Source of the DNA: an uncultured Prevotellaceae bacterium
Lineage (GTDB): Bacteria > Bacteroidota > Bacteroidia > Bacteroidales > Muribaculaceae
NCBI GenBank assembly: GCA_900317325.1
Contig: ONGE01000003.1
Span: 1 to 64,000 of the forward strand
Direction of reading: 5' to 3'
Length of the DNA: 64,000 bases
The position numbers and the translations under genes were made by a program. Shown piece by piece: positions 49,111 to 58,100 of the stretch (the stretch's first letter is position 1; every line of letters begins with the position of its first letter). Under the pieces are notes generated by a model. It worked only from the letters and a program-made list of their open reading frames with translations, did not search any database and was not told where the DNA came from.

Positions 49111-52074
49111 TCATTTCGGTCGTGTAACCTCGTTAACGAGATAGACAATGCTCTGGTAGGGAATGCCGCCGTTGGTCTCCAGGCCCACCTCGCAAGTGCG
49201 GCTGTTGCTGTAACCCATCTCAATATGGTTGTCCTCTAGTTGACAGCGCAGTTTGCGCAGGGCCCAGCGGTTGACCTCGGGATGCGTCCAGCCACGGTCG
49301 CCGGCAAAGCCGCAGCAGCCCACACCCTCGGGCAGGAAGACGTTGTTGCTGCACAGGCGCGCCAAATCGGTCATCTTATCCACCAGCCCCATCTCGCGCG
49401 TCGAGCAGGTGAAATGCAGGGCGATACGGCGATCGATGGGCGTGAATTCCAGGCGGTTACGCAGGTATTCCCAAATGAACTCGACGGGCTCATACAACTG
49501 TATGCGCTTGATGCACTTGTGCAGACGATGCAGACAGGGGCTTTGGTCGCACATCACGGGATACTTGCCCTGTTCGCTGGCCCGCCACAAGGCCTCGTCA
49601 AGTTCGGCGGTTTTCTGGTCGGCAATATCAAGCATACCCTTGGACTCCCAAATAGTGCCGCAGCACATCTTCTCAAGCCCCTCGGGGAAGATCACCTCGT
49701 AGCCAGCCTTGCGGCACAGCTGCACCATCTCATCGACGAGCGTGTTCTTCACGGGCGAGCCTTTTGACAGGCCCATCGTCTGGTTGATGCACGAGGGGAA
49801 ATAGACCACCTTGAGGTCACACTCTCCTACCCTGCCAGCCCTTGGCTGACGGACTTTTCCAGGCATGGCAGGTGACCACAAGGGCAATCCCGCCTTGTGC
49901 ATGGCTCCAGCGACGCCCTTCATGGCCGAGGTTCCTAGGACATTATGCCCCAGGCGTGCCACATCCAACGTGAGGCGCAATCCACGCTTGATGCCTGCGA
50001 AATGCCGTGCGGCAAAGTCACCTGCTTTGTAACCCATGCTACCGTGCGGCAAAGCCTCCTGGCGCACAAGATGTGTCAAGTCGGCGACATTGATTTTCAT
50101 CGGGCAGGATGTGGAACACAGGCCGTCGCCCGCACACGTCTGATCACCCTGATAACGGTATTGCTTGACGAGGGTCGCCAGGCATTTGGGATCACTGCCC
50201 GTCTCACGCAGGTGGGAAATCTCGCGCTGGATGACGATGCGCTGGCGCGACGAGAGGGTGAATCCGCAAGTCAGGCAGTTCACCTCGCAGAAGCCGCACT
50301 CGATGCACTTGTTGGCCTTCAGGACACCTTCGACAGTCTCGCGAGTGCTGTCGTGACGGTCACCCTCGGGAGCAAGGTTATTCTCAAGTCCCTTCATCTT
50401 CAGTTCGGGCAGGGGCTTGAAGTGCTTGATGAAGCACTCGGGATCGTCATTGAAGATGACCCCCGGGTTGAGCAGATAGTGAGGGTCAAATATCTCCTTC
50501 AGCTCACGCATGGCGCCAAAGGCCTCCTCGCCCCACTCATACTTGACAAAGGGTGCCATGTTGCGGCCAGTGCCGTGTTCGGCCTTCAACGAGCCGTCAT
50601 ATTCCTCGACCACCAGGCGCGCCACATCACGCATCATCGCGGCATAGCGTTGCACCTCGCTCTCGTCGCTGAAGAGCTGATTGATGATGAAGTGATAATT
50701 GCCTTCAAAGGCGTGGCCGTAGATACAGGCATCCTTGTAGCCATGGTCGGCTATGAGTTTCTGCAACTTGACGGTGGCTTCGGGCAGGTCCTCGACGACA
50801 AAGGCCACATCCTCGATGAGGCACGAAGTGCCCACGGGACGCGCACCGCCCACGCTGGGGAAGATGCCCGAGCGGATGGCCCAGTACTTGCCATAGACGG
50901 CCGGGTCGGTTGTGAACTCTACGGGGATATAAGTTTTGAACTGCGACAGGCAATTGGTAATGGTGTCGATGCGGTGCTGCAGGTCATCGGGCGTCATGGC
51001 TTTGGTCTCGGTAAGGATGGCAGTGAGGTTGTGGTAGTCGCCAGGCTCCACGCCCTTAATCTTGCCTGCATCCACATCTTGCTTATATCGCAGATACACC
51101 GGGTCATCGACCGAGGCCAGCGACAGGAAGTCGAGCATCTCGGCGCTCTTGACCATCAGGTTCTCCTCGCTCATGGCGATGTCATCATCGCTGGAGTGCA
51201 ACTGCTTGAGGGCAACTACCGCCTCGCAACTCTCCTTCATTGTGAAAAAGTAGAGCATCGCCGAGGCCTTGCAGGGATAGTCGTGCAACGTGCGCATCGT
51301 CACCTGGCTGATGAAAGCCAGCGTGCCCTCGCTGCCCACCACGCAGTGGGCGATGATATCGAACGGATCGTCGTAGGCGATAAAAGGTCGCAGGTTCAGA
51401 CCCGTGACGTTCTTGATGCTATATTTCTTGCGGATTCGGTCGGCCAACGGCTGATTCTTGCGGATGCGGTCACGCAATGCCTCGATTTTAGCGATAAACT
51501 CGGGATAGGATTGTTTGAATGCCTCGCGGCTCACCGCGTCACCCGTGTCTAGCACGGTGCCGTCGGGCAGCACCAGACGCGCCGACAGGAGCATGCGGTC
51601 GCTGTTGGCGTGAGTGCCGCAGTTCATACCCGAGGCGTTGTTGGCGACGATGCCGCCCACCATCGCCGAGCCGATGCTGGCGGGATCAGGCGGAAAAACG
51701 CGCCCCAGCGGTTTCAGGATCTGGTTCACTCTCGCGCCCACGATACCGGGTTGCAGGGTGATGCTCTCGGCATCTGCCGAGACACGATACTCCTCCCAGT
51801 TCTTTCCGGCAACGATGAGAATGCTGTCGCTCACGCTTTGACCCGAGAGCGACGTGCCAGCAGCGCGAAAGGTGAACGGCAGGCCATATTTGTTGGCCGT
51901 TTTGATGATTGTTGAGACTTCGCCCTCGTCCTTGGCGCGGATGACCACCCGCGGCGTCAAGCGGTAAAAACTCGCGTCAGTACCCCAGGCCAGCGTCCGC
52001 AACTCGTCGGTGTAAACCCGTTCGGCGGGCAACACCGCCTTCATTTCCTTCAAAAATCCGCTATAGTCTTTCAT
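49111..52074 (-). CDS. FAD-linked oxidase / Fe-S D-lactate dehydrogenase-like protein
   Basis: I start at ATG 52074 (MKDYSGFLKEMKAVLPAERV); the frame is open to 52110. 987 residues. N-terminal FAD-binding_4 domain (about 40-260, FTFRAAGTSLSGQSVSDS and NNASGMNCG), FAD-oxidase C domain (about 270-540, KAEHGTGRNMAPFVKYEW), then a 4Fe-4S ferredoxin segment (CIECGFCEVNCLTCG and CAGDGLCSTSCPM) and a CCG-type cysteine-rich domain. This is the layout of single-chain D-lactate/glycolate dehydrogenases that pass electrons to the quinone pool. It stands alone, convergent with the deacetylase. Confidence 0.87.
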   Translation of the reverse strand: MKDYSGFLKEMKAVLPAERVYTDELRTLAWGTDASFYRLTPRVVIRAKDEGEVSTIIKTANKYGLPFTFRAAGTSLSGQSVSDSILIVAGKNWEEYRVSADAESITLQPGIVGARVNQILKPLGRVFPPDPASIGSAMVGGIVANNASGMNCGTHANSDRMLLSARLVLPDGTVLDTGDAVSREAFKQSYPEFIAKIEALRDRIRKNQPLADRIRKKYSIKNVTGLNLRPFIAYDDPFDIIAHCVVGSEGTLAFISQVTMRTLHDYPCKASAMLYFFTMKESCEAVVALKQLHSSDDDIAMSEENLMVKSAEMLDFLSLASVDDPVYLRYKQDVDAGKIKGVEPGDYHNLTAILTETKAMTPDDLQHRIDTITNCLSQFKTYIPVEFTTDPAVYGKYWAIRSGIFPSVGGARPVGTSCLIEDVAFVVEDLPEATVKLQKLIADHGYKDACIYGHAFEGNYHFIINQLFSDESEVQRYAAMMRDVARLVVEEYDGSLKAEHGTGRNMAPFVKYEWGEEAFGAMRELKEIFDPHYLLNPGVIFNDDPECFIKHFKPLPELKMKGLENNLAPEGDRHDSTRETVEGVLKANKCIECGFCEVNCLTCGFTLSSRQRIVIQREISHLRETGSDPKCLATLVKQYRYQGDQTCAGDGLCSTSCPMKINVADLTHLVRQEALPHGSMGYKAGDFAARHFAGIKRGLRLTLDVARLGHNVLGTSAMKGVAGAMHKAGLPLWSPAMPGKVRQPRAGRVGECDLKVVYFPSCINQTMGLSKGSPVKNTLVDEMVQLCRKAGYEVIFPEGLEKMCCGTIWESKGMLDIADQKTAELDEALWRASEQGKYPVMCDQSPCLHRLHKCIKRIQLYEPVEFIWEYLRNRLEFTPIDRRIALHFTCSTREMGLVDKMTDLARLCSNNVFLPEGVGCCGFAGDRGWTHPEVNRWALRKLRCQLEDNHIEMGYSNSRTCEVGLETNGGIPYQSIVYLVNEVTRPK

Positions 52075-52144
52075 ATCTCTTGCAACTGATATCACCCTCA
52101 AAGATAACACTTTTATCTTTTATCCAAGTCAAAAAAAAGAAAAA

Positions 52145-52178
52145 CATTTCTGCCGGGTATCATCCTCGAGCAGAAATG
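52145..52178 (-). terminator. Terminator after the 103-aa gene
   Basis: Read on the minus strand, CATTTCTGC pairs with GCAGAAATG (9 bp), followed by TTTTTCTTTTTTTT. It is placed 10 bp after the stop of the 52188 gene. Confidence 0.8.
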
Positions 52179-52187
52179 CCATTTTAT

Positions 52188-52499
52188 TTATTCCTCACCA
52201 GAATAGTACTGTACCTTGAAACTGGTGGTAAGGCTGAGTTCATCGCCCCACGAGTCACGGTAGATAATGGGGACACCGCGATAGGCTTCGGGCACCAGCA
52301 GCGTCTCGATTTTGCCCCATCGCGGCGTGCCGTAGTCGAACGACTTGCCTGACAAAATCAACATATTATCGGCATAGTCATACTCATAAAAACCACCGCC
52401 CAGGCACTGCTCATGAGGCATGAGCAGATCACGATGCAAGGTCACCATGCCCAATCGAAGGTGACCTCCACTGGTGATGATGAATTTAGGATGTTGCAT
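52188..52499 (-). CDS. Conserved small Bacteroidales protein (103 aa)
   Basis: 103 residues beginning MQHPKFIITSGGHLRLGMVT and containing HRDLLMPHEQCLGGGFYEYD and VPEAYRGVPIIYRDSWGDEL. This pattern is familiar to me from Prevotella/Bacteroides genomes as a conserved uncharacterised protein. Mostly beta-strand, no signal or membrane segment. It is followed by a good terminator, so it is expressed. It comes right after the CotH cluster on the same strand. Confidence 0.65.
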   Translation of the reverse strand: MQHPKFIITSGGHLRLGMVTLHRDLLMPHEQCLGGGFYEYDYADNMLILSGKSFDYGTPRWGKIETLLVPEAYRGVPIIYRDSWGDELSLTTSFKVQYYSGEE

Positions 52500-52546
52500 G
52501 GTCAGATGCGGTGTAAGGCCTTGACGTGGCCGGTAATAGATGAAAC

Positions 52547-54178
52547 CTATTGATTGAGAATGATGTCAAGAACTGCCGCAATGTCGCCCAAGGTAATCTC
52601 TCCGTCCTCGTTGACATCGGCCCGTGCCATCGTCTCCTCGTCCACTTTTCCTCCCAGGATAATGTCAATCAAGAGATTGACATCAGCGATATTGACCTGA
52701 TAATCGGCATTCACGTCACCCTTGGGGATAACGGGGGGAGGTGGGGGAGGCAGCGGAGGCGCCTCATAGCCCAGTTGATCATCCATCCAAGCGATGCGCG
52801 TGGTGAGCCAGTCCTTCAAGAAAGCAATCTCGTCGGCATAGTCGGTTGACACATAGTAGTTGGGCCATACCCATACGCCCCATCGCGGCCAAGCTTGACT
52901 GTTGCGTTCCACAGCACCGCAGCAAGTGACCACGTTAGCCAGCGAGTCGATGGTGGCCATGATGCGGTCCTCACGCACATTGGCCCCGCGCCACTCGGCC
53001 CAACGCTCCTTGCGCAAGTTGAGATATGCATTGTCGCACCTGAGTTTGTACCACCAGAAAGGTATCATGTAGTCACCGTTGGCATAGAGCGTGGGGTTTG
53101 ACCTGTAAACCCAGGTATTGGTCTTGTAGCCCTGGTTGTGCCTGGCGTTGCCGAAGGCCAGATTCAAGTCCCAGACCACCATCTTGAAGCGCGGGTCAAT
53201 ACTGTCGCGGCGCTTGTAGAACTTACCGCTCAAGCGATAAGCATCCACATTGTGACTTATCTCCATCACCAACTGATAGTCGAGAAACGACATCACGTCA
53301 ATGTACTTGCGGTAACCTTCCTCGGGGTCCTTGAAGTTGTCCGAGGCAAAGGCATCCTCCATCTGGTCGATGGCGGCATTGATGTAATTGATCTGCGGCC
53401 AAGTCATGTCCTCATAGTCGGGCGACTTGTACTGGTGAATGATGAATTTATCGGTATAGAACTTACCGTTATTGTCCACGGGTGAATACTTCGAGAGGTG
53501 GTACATGCCCTCGTTCATGCCCACTTCCAGCAGGTAACCGCCAGTGAGGGCATCGCCCTCCTCGCCGGGATCGTCGAGGTTCAAGCGGTGCTTGCCCTTG
53601 GAAACCACCTCGCACATGATGTAAACGCCATAATAGACGCCGTCGAGGTACACCTCGCAAAAGCGTCCCTGCGGCGTGTATTCCATCCACGGACGAGCGA
53701 TTTCAAAGCCCAGCAGGTCGCGTATCATGCTGCGGTCGGAATAGGGAGCCAGCAAGGCCCAGTTGTTGTCTTTGCCCATGCCCAGGATGTCCACCTTCTT
53801 CTTGTCGTCGCTCTCCTCCAGAGGATGACTCAGCGTGCGGAACGAATAGGCTTTCTTGTCGCTCAGGCGATAGGTTGAATTGCCGCGGTAGCGCAATGCG
53901 ATGTAGCCCTCGTAGTCGATATGCTGGCCGGGATGAGCCACCGTATCGCCATAATTGAGTTTGCCATCACCATTGTGGATGACTTTCATGCGGGCACCGA
54001 TGCGGCTGCGGCGCTGAATCGTCGCTCCGTCCACGTCAATCCACACGATGGGCAGGTTGGTCGAGTCGATGACCACCGTCTTGTCGTCGGGCGGGAAATT
54101 TTGAGCATTCTGCGCTTGAGACCACTGTCCCAGCGACAACATCAACACCAGTAATATGAATAATCTCTTCATGATCAA
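52547..54178 (-). CDS. CotH-family protein with dockerin-like C-terminus (paralogue 1)
   Basis: 543 residues, signal peptide (MKRLFILLVLMLSLGQWSQA; ATG 54172 is an equally likely start). The CotH kinase-like domain spans about residues 70-420: YRGNSTYRLSDKKAYSFRTL, ILGMGKDNNWALLAPYSDRS, EVYLDGVYYGVYIMCEVVSK and the late KMVVWDLNLAFGNARH, the usual core with the Asp/Asn metal region. A proline hinge (PPLPPPPPP) leads into two dockerin-type Ca-binding repeats (GDVNADYQVNIADVNLLIDI, then ADVNEDGEITLGDIAAVLDI). Likely surface-exposed; CotH proteins are atypical kinases phosphorylating secreted proteins. First of three tandem copies. Confidence 0.85.
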   Translation of the reverse strand: MIMKRLFILLVLMLSLGQWSQAQNAQNFPPDDKTVVIDSTNLPIVWIDVDGATIQRRSRIGARMKVIHNGDGKLNYGDTVAHPGQHIDYEGYIALRYRGNSTYRLSDKKAYSFRTLSHPLEESDDKKKVDILGMGKDNNWALLAPYSDRSMIRDLLGFEIARPWMEYTPQGRFCEVYLDGVYYGVYIMCEVVSKGKHRLNLDDPGEEGDALTGGYLLEVGMNEGMYHLSKYSPVDNNGKFYTDKFIIHQYKSPDYEDMTWPQINYINAAIDQMEDAFASDNFKDPEEGYRKYIDVMSFLDYQLVMEISHNVDAYRLSGKFYKRRDSIDPRFKMVVWDLNLAFGNARHNQGYKTNTWVYRSNPTLYANGDYMIPFWWYKLRCDNAYLNLRKERWAEWRGANVREDRIMATIDSLANVVTCCGAVERNSQAWPRWGVWVWPNYYVSTDYADEIAFLKDWLTTRIAWMDDQLGYEAPPLPPPPPPVIPKGDVNADYQVNIADVNLLIDIILGGKVDEETMARADVNEDGEITLGDIAAVLDIILNQ

Positions 54179-54210
54179 TTCTCAGTCAATTTGCATTGAG
54201 AGTGCGAAAT

Positions 54211-54250
54211 TAGGCACAAAAAATGAAATATCAATCATTTTTTGTGCCTA
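54211..54250. terminator. 16-bp perfect hairpin between CotH genes
   Basis: TAGGCACAAAAAATGA (54211-54226) pairs with TCATTTTTTGTGCCTA (54235-54250), loop of 8. It lies 49 bp after the stop of the 54299 gene and just before a -7-like TAATTTCG of the next CotH gene on the minus strand. It may end one transcript or control the next; there is no T-tract. Confidence 0.6.
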
Positions 54251-54298
54251 AATAATCCAGAAATCTAATAATTACTGATTTGACTGAAGCCCAACGCC

Positions 54299-55915
54299 TC
54301 ATTCATCAGGCCAATGCCCATTCATGAGAAAATTGATGAGAATTGTGGCATCGCCGATGTTGACGGTGCCGTCCTGGCTGCAGTCGGCCGCATTGAGGTC
54401 AATGCCAGCACTGTCTTCGGTCATCAGATAGGTGATGAGCAACGTCACATCACTCACACTCACCTCGCCATCGCTGTTCACGTCGCCGCGCAAGCTGATC
54501 ACCGGATGATAGCCCAGGCGCTCGTCCATCCAAGTGATGCGGTCACTGATCCATTGCTTGAGGTAGGCAATCTCGTCGGCATAGTCGGTCGAAACGTAGT
54601 AGTTAGGCCACAGCCATTCATCCCATCGCGGCCATGCCTGGCTGTTGCGGTCTACAGCGCCGCAGCAAGTCACCTCGTTAACCAGCGAGTCAACGGTGGC
54701 CATGATGCGGTCCTCACGCACATTGGCTTCACGCCACTCGGCCCAACGCTCCATGCGCAGGTTGGTATACCATGGATCCTTGTCAAGCCTGTACCACCAG
54801 AAGGGTATCATGTAATCATCGTGCTTGTACAGGACACTATTCAGTCGGTAAACCCATGTGGTGGTCAAGTAACCCTCATTGTGCCTGGCGTTGCCGAAGG
54901 CCAGATTCAAGTCCCATACCACCATCTTGAAGCGCGAGTCGATGCTGTCGCGATGCTTGTAGAACTTGCCGCTCAAACGATAGGCGTCCACGTTGTGGCT
55001 CAACTCCATCACCAGCTGATAGTCGAGAAACGACATCACATCGATGTACTTGCGATAGCCCGTATCGGGATCGCGGTATTTCTTTGAGGCAAACACATCC
55101 TCCATCTGGTCGATAGCGCCGGTGATGTAATTGATTTGGGCCTCGGTCAGGTCCTCAAAGTCGGGCGACTTGTATTGATAACAGATCTGCTTGTCATCGT
55201 AATAATAACCGTTGTTGGAAACGGGCGGGTATTTGGAGACATAATGCGGTTCATCCTCAGCACCCACTTCCATCAGGTAGCCTCCCGTGAGGGCATCGCC
55301 TTCCTCGCCGGGGTCGTCAAGGTTCAGGCGGCCCTTACCCTTGGAAACCACCTCGCACATGATGTAAACGCCATAATAGACACCGTCGAGATACAGTTCG
55401 CAGAAGCGTCCTTGCGGCGTGTATTCCATCCACGGACGAGCGATTTCAAAGCCCAGCAAGTCGCGTATCATGCTGCGGTCGGAATAGGGTGCCAGCAACG
55501 CCCAGTTGTTGTCCTTGGGCATGCCCAGGATGGACACCTTCTTCTTGTCGTCACTCTCCTCGAGGGGATGGCTCAGCGTGCGGAACGAATAAGGTTTCTT
55601 ATCGCCCAACGTGTAGGTCGTGTTGCCGCGATAGCGCAACGCGATATAACCCTCGTAGTCGATATGCTGTCCGGGGTGAGCCACTGTGTCGCCGTAATTG
55701 AGTCGGCCGTCACCATTGTGGATGACTTTCATGCGGGCACCGACGCGCTCCACGCGGTCGATCGTCGCCCCGTTCACTTCAATCCACACGATAGGCAGAT
55801 TGGTCGAGTCGATGACCACTGTCGTGTCGTCGGGCGGATAATTGGCCGGATCCTGGGCATGAGCCGTGAAAGCGCCCATCAACAGCACCAACAATAATAA
55901 CAATCGGCTTTTCAT
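54299..55915 (-). CDS. CotH-family protein with dockerin-like C-terminus (paralogue 2)
   Basis: 538 residues, signal peptide MKSRLLLLLVLLMGAFTAHA. The CotH domain shares long identical words with paralogue 1 (for example ILGMPKDNNWALLAPYSDRS, RPWMEYTPQGRFCELYLDGV). The C-terminal repeats read GDVNSDGEVSVSDVTLLITY and DCSQDGTVNIGDATILINFL, giving two Ca-binding loops. It lies between the other two copies on the minus strand. The high similarity outside the C-terminal unit indicates recent tandem duplication. Confidence 0.85.
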   Translation of the reverse strand: MKSRLLLLLVLLMGAFTAHAQDPANYPPDDTTVVIDSTNLPIVWIEVNGATIDRVERVGARMKVIHNGDGRLNYGDTVAHPGQHIDYEGYIALRYRGNTTYTLGDKKPYSFRTLSHPLEESDDKKKVSILGMPKDNNWALLAPYSDRSMIRDLLGFEIARPWMEYTPQGRFCELYLDGVYYGVYIMCEVVSKGKGRLNLDDPGEEGDALTGGYLMEVGAEDEPHYVSKYPPVSNNGYYYDDKQICYQYKSPDFEDLTEAQINYITGAIDQMEDVFASKKYRDPDTGYRKYIDVMSFLDYQLVMELSHNVDAYRLSGKFYKHRDSIDSRFKMVVWDLNLAFGNARHNEGYLTTTWVYRLNSVLYKHDDYMIPFWWYRLDKDPWYTNLRMERWAEWREANVREDRIMATVDSLVNEVTCCGAVDRNSQAWPRWDEWLWPNYYVSTDYADEIAYLKQWISDRITWMDERLGYHPVISLRGDVNSDGEVSVSDVTLLITYLMTEDSAGIDLNAADCSQDGTVNIGDATILINFLMNGHWPDE

Positions 55916-55987
55916 TGTTCCTGTATTATATTTTCAAAAAATAGTTAATTACTTATACTTTCTTCCCTACCTGACGAATCATTCTCT

Positions 55988-57598
55988 CTACCAATTCCCG
56001 GAGAGGAGATAGTTGATCAGAGCAGTCACATCACCGATGTTGACCGCGCCATCTTGACTGCAATCGGCAGCATCAAGGTCGATGCCAGTGGCATTCTCGG
56101 TCATCAGGTAATTCAAGAGAACAGTCACATCGCTCACGTTCACCGTGCCGTCACTGTTCACATCGCCGCGCTCACGGGCATTGGGATCAAAGCCCAGCTG
56201 CTCGTCCATCCAGGCAATGCGATCGGTGAGCCACTGCTTGAGGTAGTCCACCTCGTCGGCAAAGTCGCTGGCCACATAATAATTGGGCCACACGTCCACA
56301 CCCCATCGGGGCCAGGCCTCGCTATTGCGGTCAACAGCGCCATGAGCCGTGAGCACGGCAGCCAGCGAGTCGATAGTGGCTGTCACGCGGTCGATGCGCA
56401 GGTTACTGCGACGGTACTGTGCCCAACGTGCCTTCAGTGCAGCGAGATACTCGGGACTGGTGTTGAGTTTATACCACCAGAAGGGTATCAGCTGCGGATC
56501 GCCGGCAGCGTTCATCGTGTTGTTGTTCTTGTACATCCACGTGTTGGTGCGCCAACCCTGATAATAGTCGGAGTTACCGTAGGCCAGATTCATGTCCCAC
56601 ACCACCATCTTGAAGCGCGCGTCCTCGCTGTCGCGGCGCTTGAAGAATTTGCCGCTCAAGCGGTAGGCATCCACATTGTGGCCCAGTTCCTGAGCAATCT
56701 GGTAGTCGATGAAATTGGTCACGTCGATGTATTCCTCGTAGGTTGTGGCACCCGCGGGCCTGTAATTCCACAACGTTTCCTCCATCTTATCGATGCGCCC
56801 CGTAATGTAGTTCACCTGATCCTGGGTCAACTCCTCGTAGTCGGGCGACTTGTACTGGAAGTGGATGTACTGGTTCATGTAGCGGGTTCCCGTACTGCTC
56901 ACGGGATGATACTTGGAAGTGTAAACCACTTCATTCTCGGTGCGGTTCACCTCCATGATGTATCCACCCGTGATCGAGTCGCCGCTCTCGCCGGGATCGG
57001 GCAGATTGATGCGGTGTTTGCCCTTGGAGACGACCTCGGTGAGGACATACACGCCATAGTAAGTCCCGTCGAGGAAAAGTTCGCAGAAACGGCCTTGGGG
57101 GGTATATTCCATCCATGGTCTTGACACCTCAAAGGCCAGCACGTCACGCATCATGCTCTTGTCGGCATAAGGGGCCAGCAAGGCCCAGTTGTTGTCCTTG
57201 CCCATGCCCAGGATATTCACCTTCTTCTTGACGCCGCCATCTTCCAACGGCTTGTCCAGCGGGCGGAAGGAGTAGGGTTTCTTGTCACTCATGCTGAACG
57301 ACGAACTGCCACGATAACGCAGTGCCACATAGCCCTCGTAGTCGATGGTCTGACCGGGATGAGCCACCGTGTCGGCATAATTGAGTTGACCCTCACCGTT
57401 GTGCAAAATCTTCATGCGGGCCGTGATGCGTTCATCGCGGTCGATGTACTGCCCATCAACATCAAGCCACACGATGGGAAGATTGGTGGATGTCAGCTGG
57501 ACATCCTCGTTGTCGGGCGGGTAATTCCACCATGACCAGGCACGTGCCGTTCCTGTCAACGCCAGCACTGCCATCATAAACAGAAAGAGTCGTTTCAT
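55988..57598 (-). CDS. CotH-family protein with dockerin-like C-terminus (paralogue 3)
   Basis: 536 residues, signal peptide MKRLFLFMMAVLALTGTARA. The same CotH order as the other two but more diverged (YRGSSSFSMSDKKPYSFRPL, ILGMGKDNNWALLAPYADKS, KMVVWDMNLAYGNSDY). The dockerin-like C-terminus is GDVNSDGTVNVSDVTVLLNY followed by DCSQDGAVNIGDVTALINYL. It is the first gene of the cluster on its strand and has a consensus -7 box at 57625-57632. All three probably act at the cell surface. Confidence 0.85.
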   Translation of the reverse strand: MKRLFLFMMAVLALTGTARAWSWWNYPPDNEDVQLTSTNLPIVWLDVDGQYIDRDERITARMKILHNGEGQLNYADTVAHPGQTIDYEGYVALRYRGSSSFSMSDKKPYSFRPLDKPLEDGGVKKKVNILGMGKDNNWALLAPYADKSMMRDVLAFEVSRPWMEYTPQGRFCELFLDGTYYGVYVLTEVVSKGKHRINLPDPGESGDSITGGYIMEVNRTENEVVYTSKYHPVSSTGTRYMNQYIHFQYKSPDYEELTQDQVNYITGRIDKMEETLWNYRPAGATTYEEYIDVTNFIDYQIAQELGHNVDAYRLSGKFFKRRDSEDARFKMVVWDMNLAYGNSDYYQGWRTNTWMYKNNNTMNAAGDPQLIPFWWYKLNTSPEYLAALKARWAQYRRSNLRIDRVTATIDSLAAVLTAHGAVDRNSEAWPRWGVDVWPNYYVASDFADEVDYLKQWLTDRIAWMDEQLGFDPNARERGDVNSDGTVNVSDVTVLLNYLMTENATGIDLDAADCSQDGAVNIGDVTALINYLLSGNW

Positions 57599-57624
57599 TT
57601 TTCTAATCTTTTCGGTAGTCGCTG

Positions 57625-57632
57625 CAAAATTA
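57625..57632 (-). promoter_or_regulatory. -7 promoter box of the CotH cluster
   Basis: TAATTTTG on the minus strand, a perfect TAnnTTTG match, 27 bp before ATG 57598. Confidence 0.6.
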
Positions 57633-57822
57633 CAACAAAGTTTCCAATCAGCACTTTAGGCCAACCGCTTTTCTTTTCCACGAAACAACAGTGTAGCGTG
57701 GAGGGAGACATCTTTTTTTCAAACAGCTTGCACAGCATCACATGACTAAAACAACTCTATTTTTCAACGTAAATTCGACGAAATTCTATGCTAGATCTCA
57801 GTGAGCTAGCCACCTGATAGCA

Positions 57823-57902
57823 GTAGAGACGCAAAATTTTGCGTCTCCAATCGTCAAACATGACCAATGCTGCCCTCGAGACGCAAAATTTTGCGTCTCT
57901 AC
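57823..57902. repeat. REPIN-like pair of GAGACGCAAAATTTTGCGTCTC palindromes
   Basis: Two perfect 22-bp palindromes (57826-57847 and 57878-57899), 30 bp apart. Each starts GAGACGCAAAA; flanking GTA (57823) and TAC (57900-57902) make the whole unit an inverted repeat. Such GAGACGCAAAATTTTGCG repeats are common between genes in Bacteroidales genomes. The rest of the 502-bp gap (57599-58100) holds the CotH promoter and no gene. Confidence 0.8.
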
Positions 57903-58100
57903 ATAGCGAACGAATTGATCATCAACAATTTATCATTTTTTGAATTCGTAAAATTAGCATTAGCCCTGCAGTGTTTGATTTAGCAAAAGTTAAAGGTTGG
58001 GCCAACATCTATATCTATATCATTGCCAAAATCTTAGAGTGTGGTCTCAAGCGCGGATGCAAGCAAGAGGCTGATAGCAAAAACAGCAATATGTTCTAAG

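Noticed and set aside
49945-51552. 535-residue plus-strand open frame
   Set aside because: Antisense to the FAD/Fe-S oxidase, whose domains are clear; long frames are expected opposite GC-rich codons.
54314-57124. Large plus-strand frames opposite the CotH genes
   Set aside because: They repeat in all three paralogues because they mirror the CotH sequence, and have no start signals or domains of their own.
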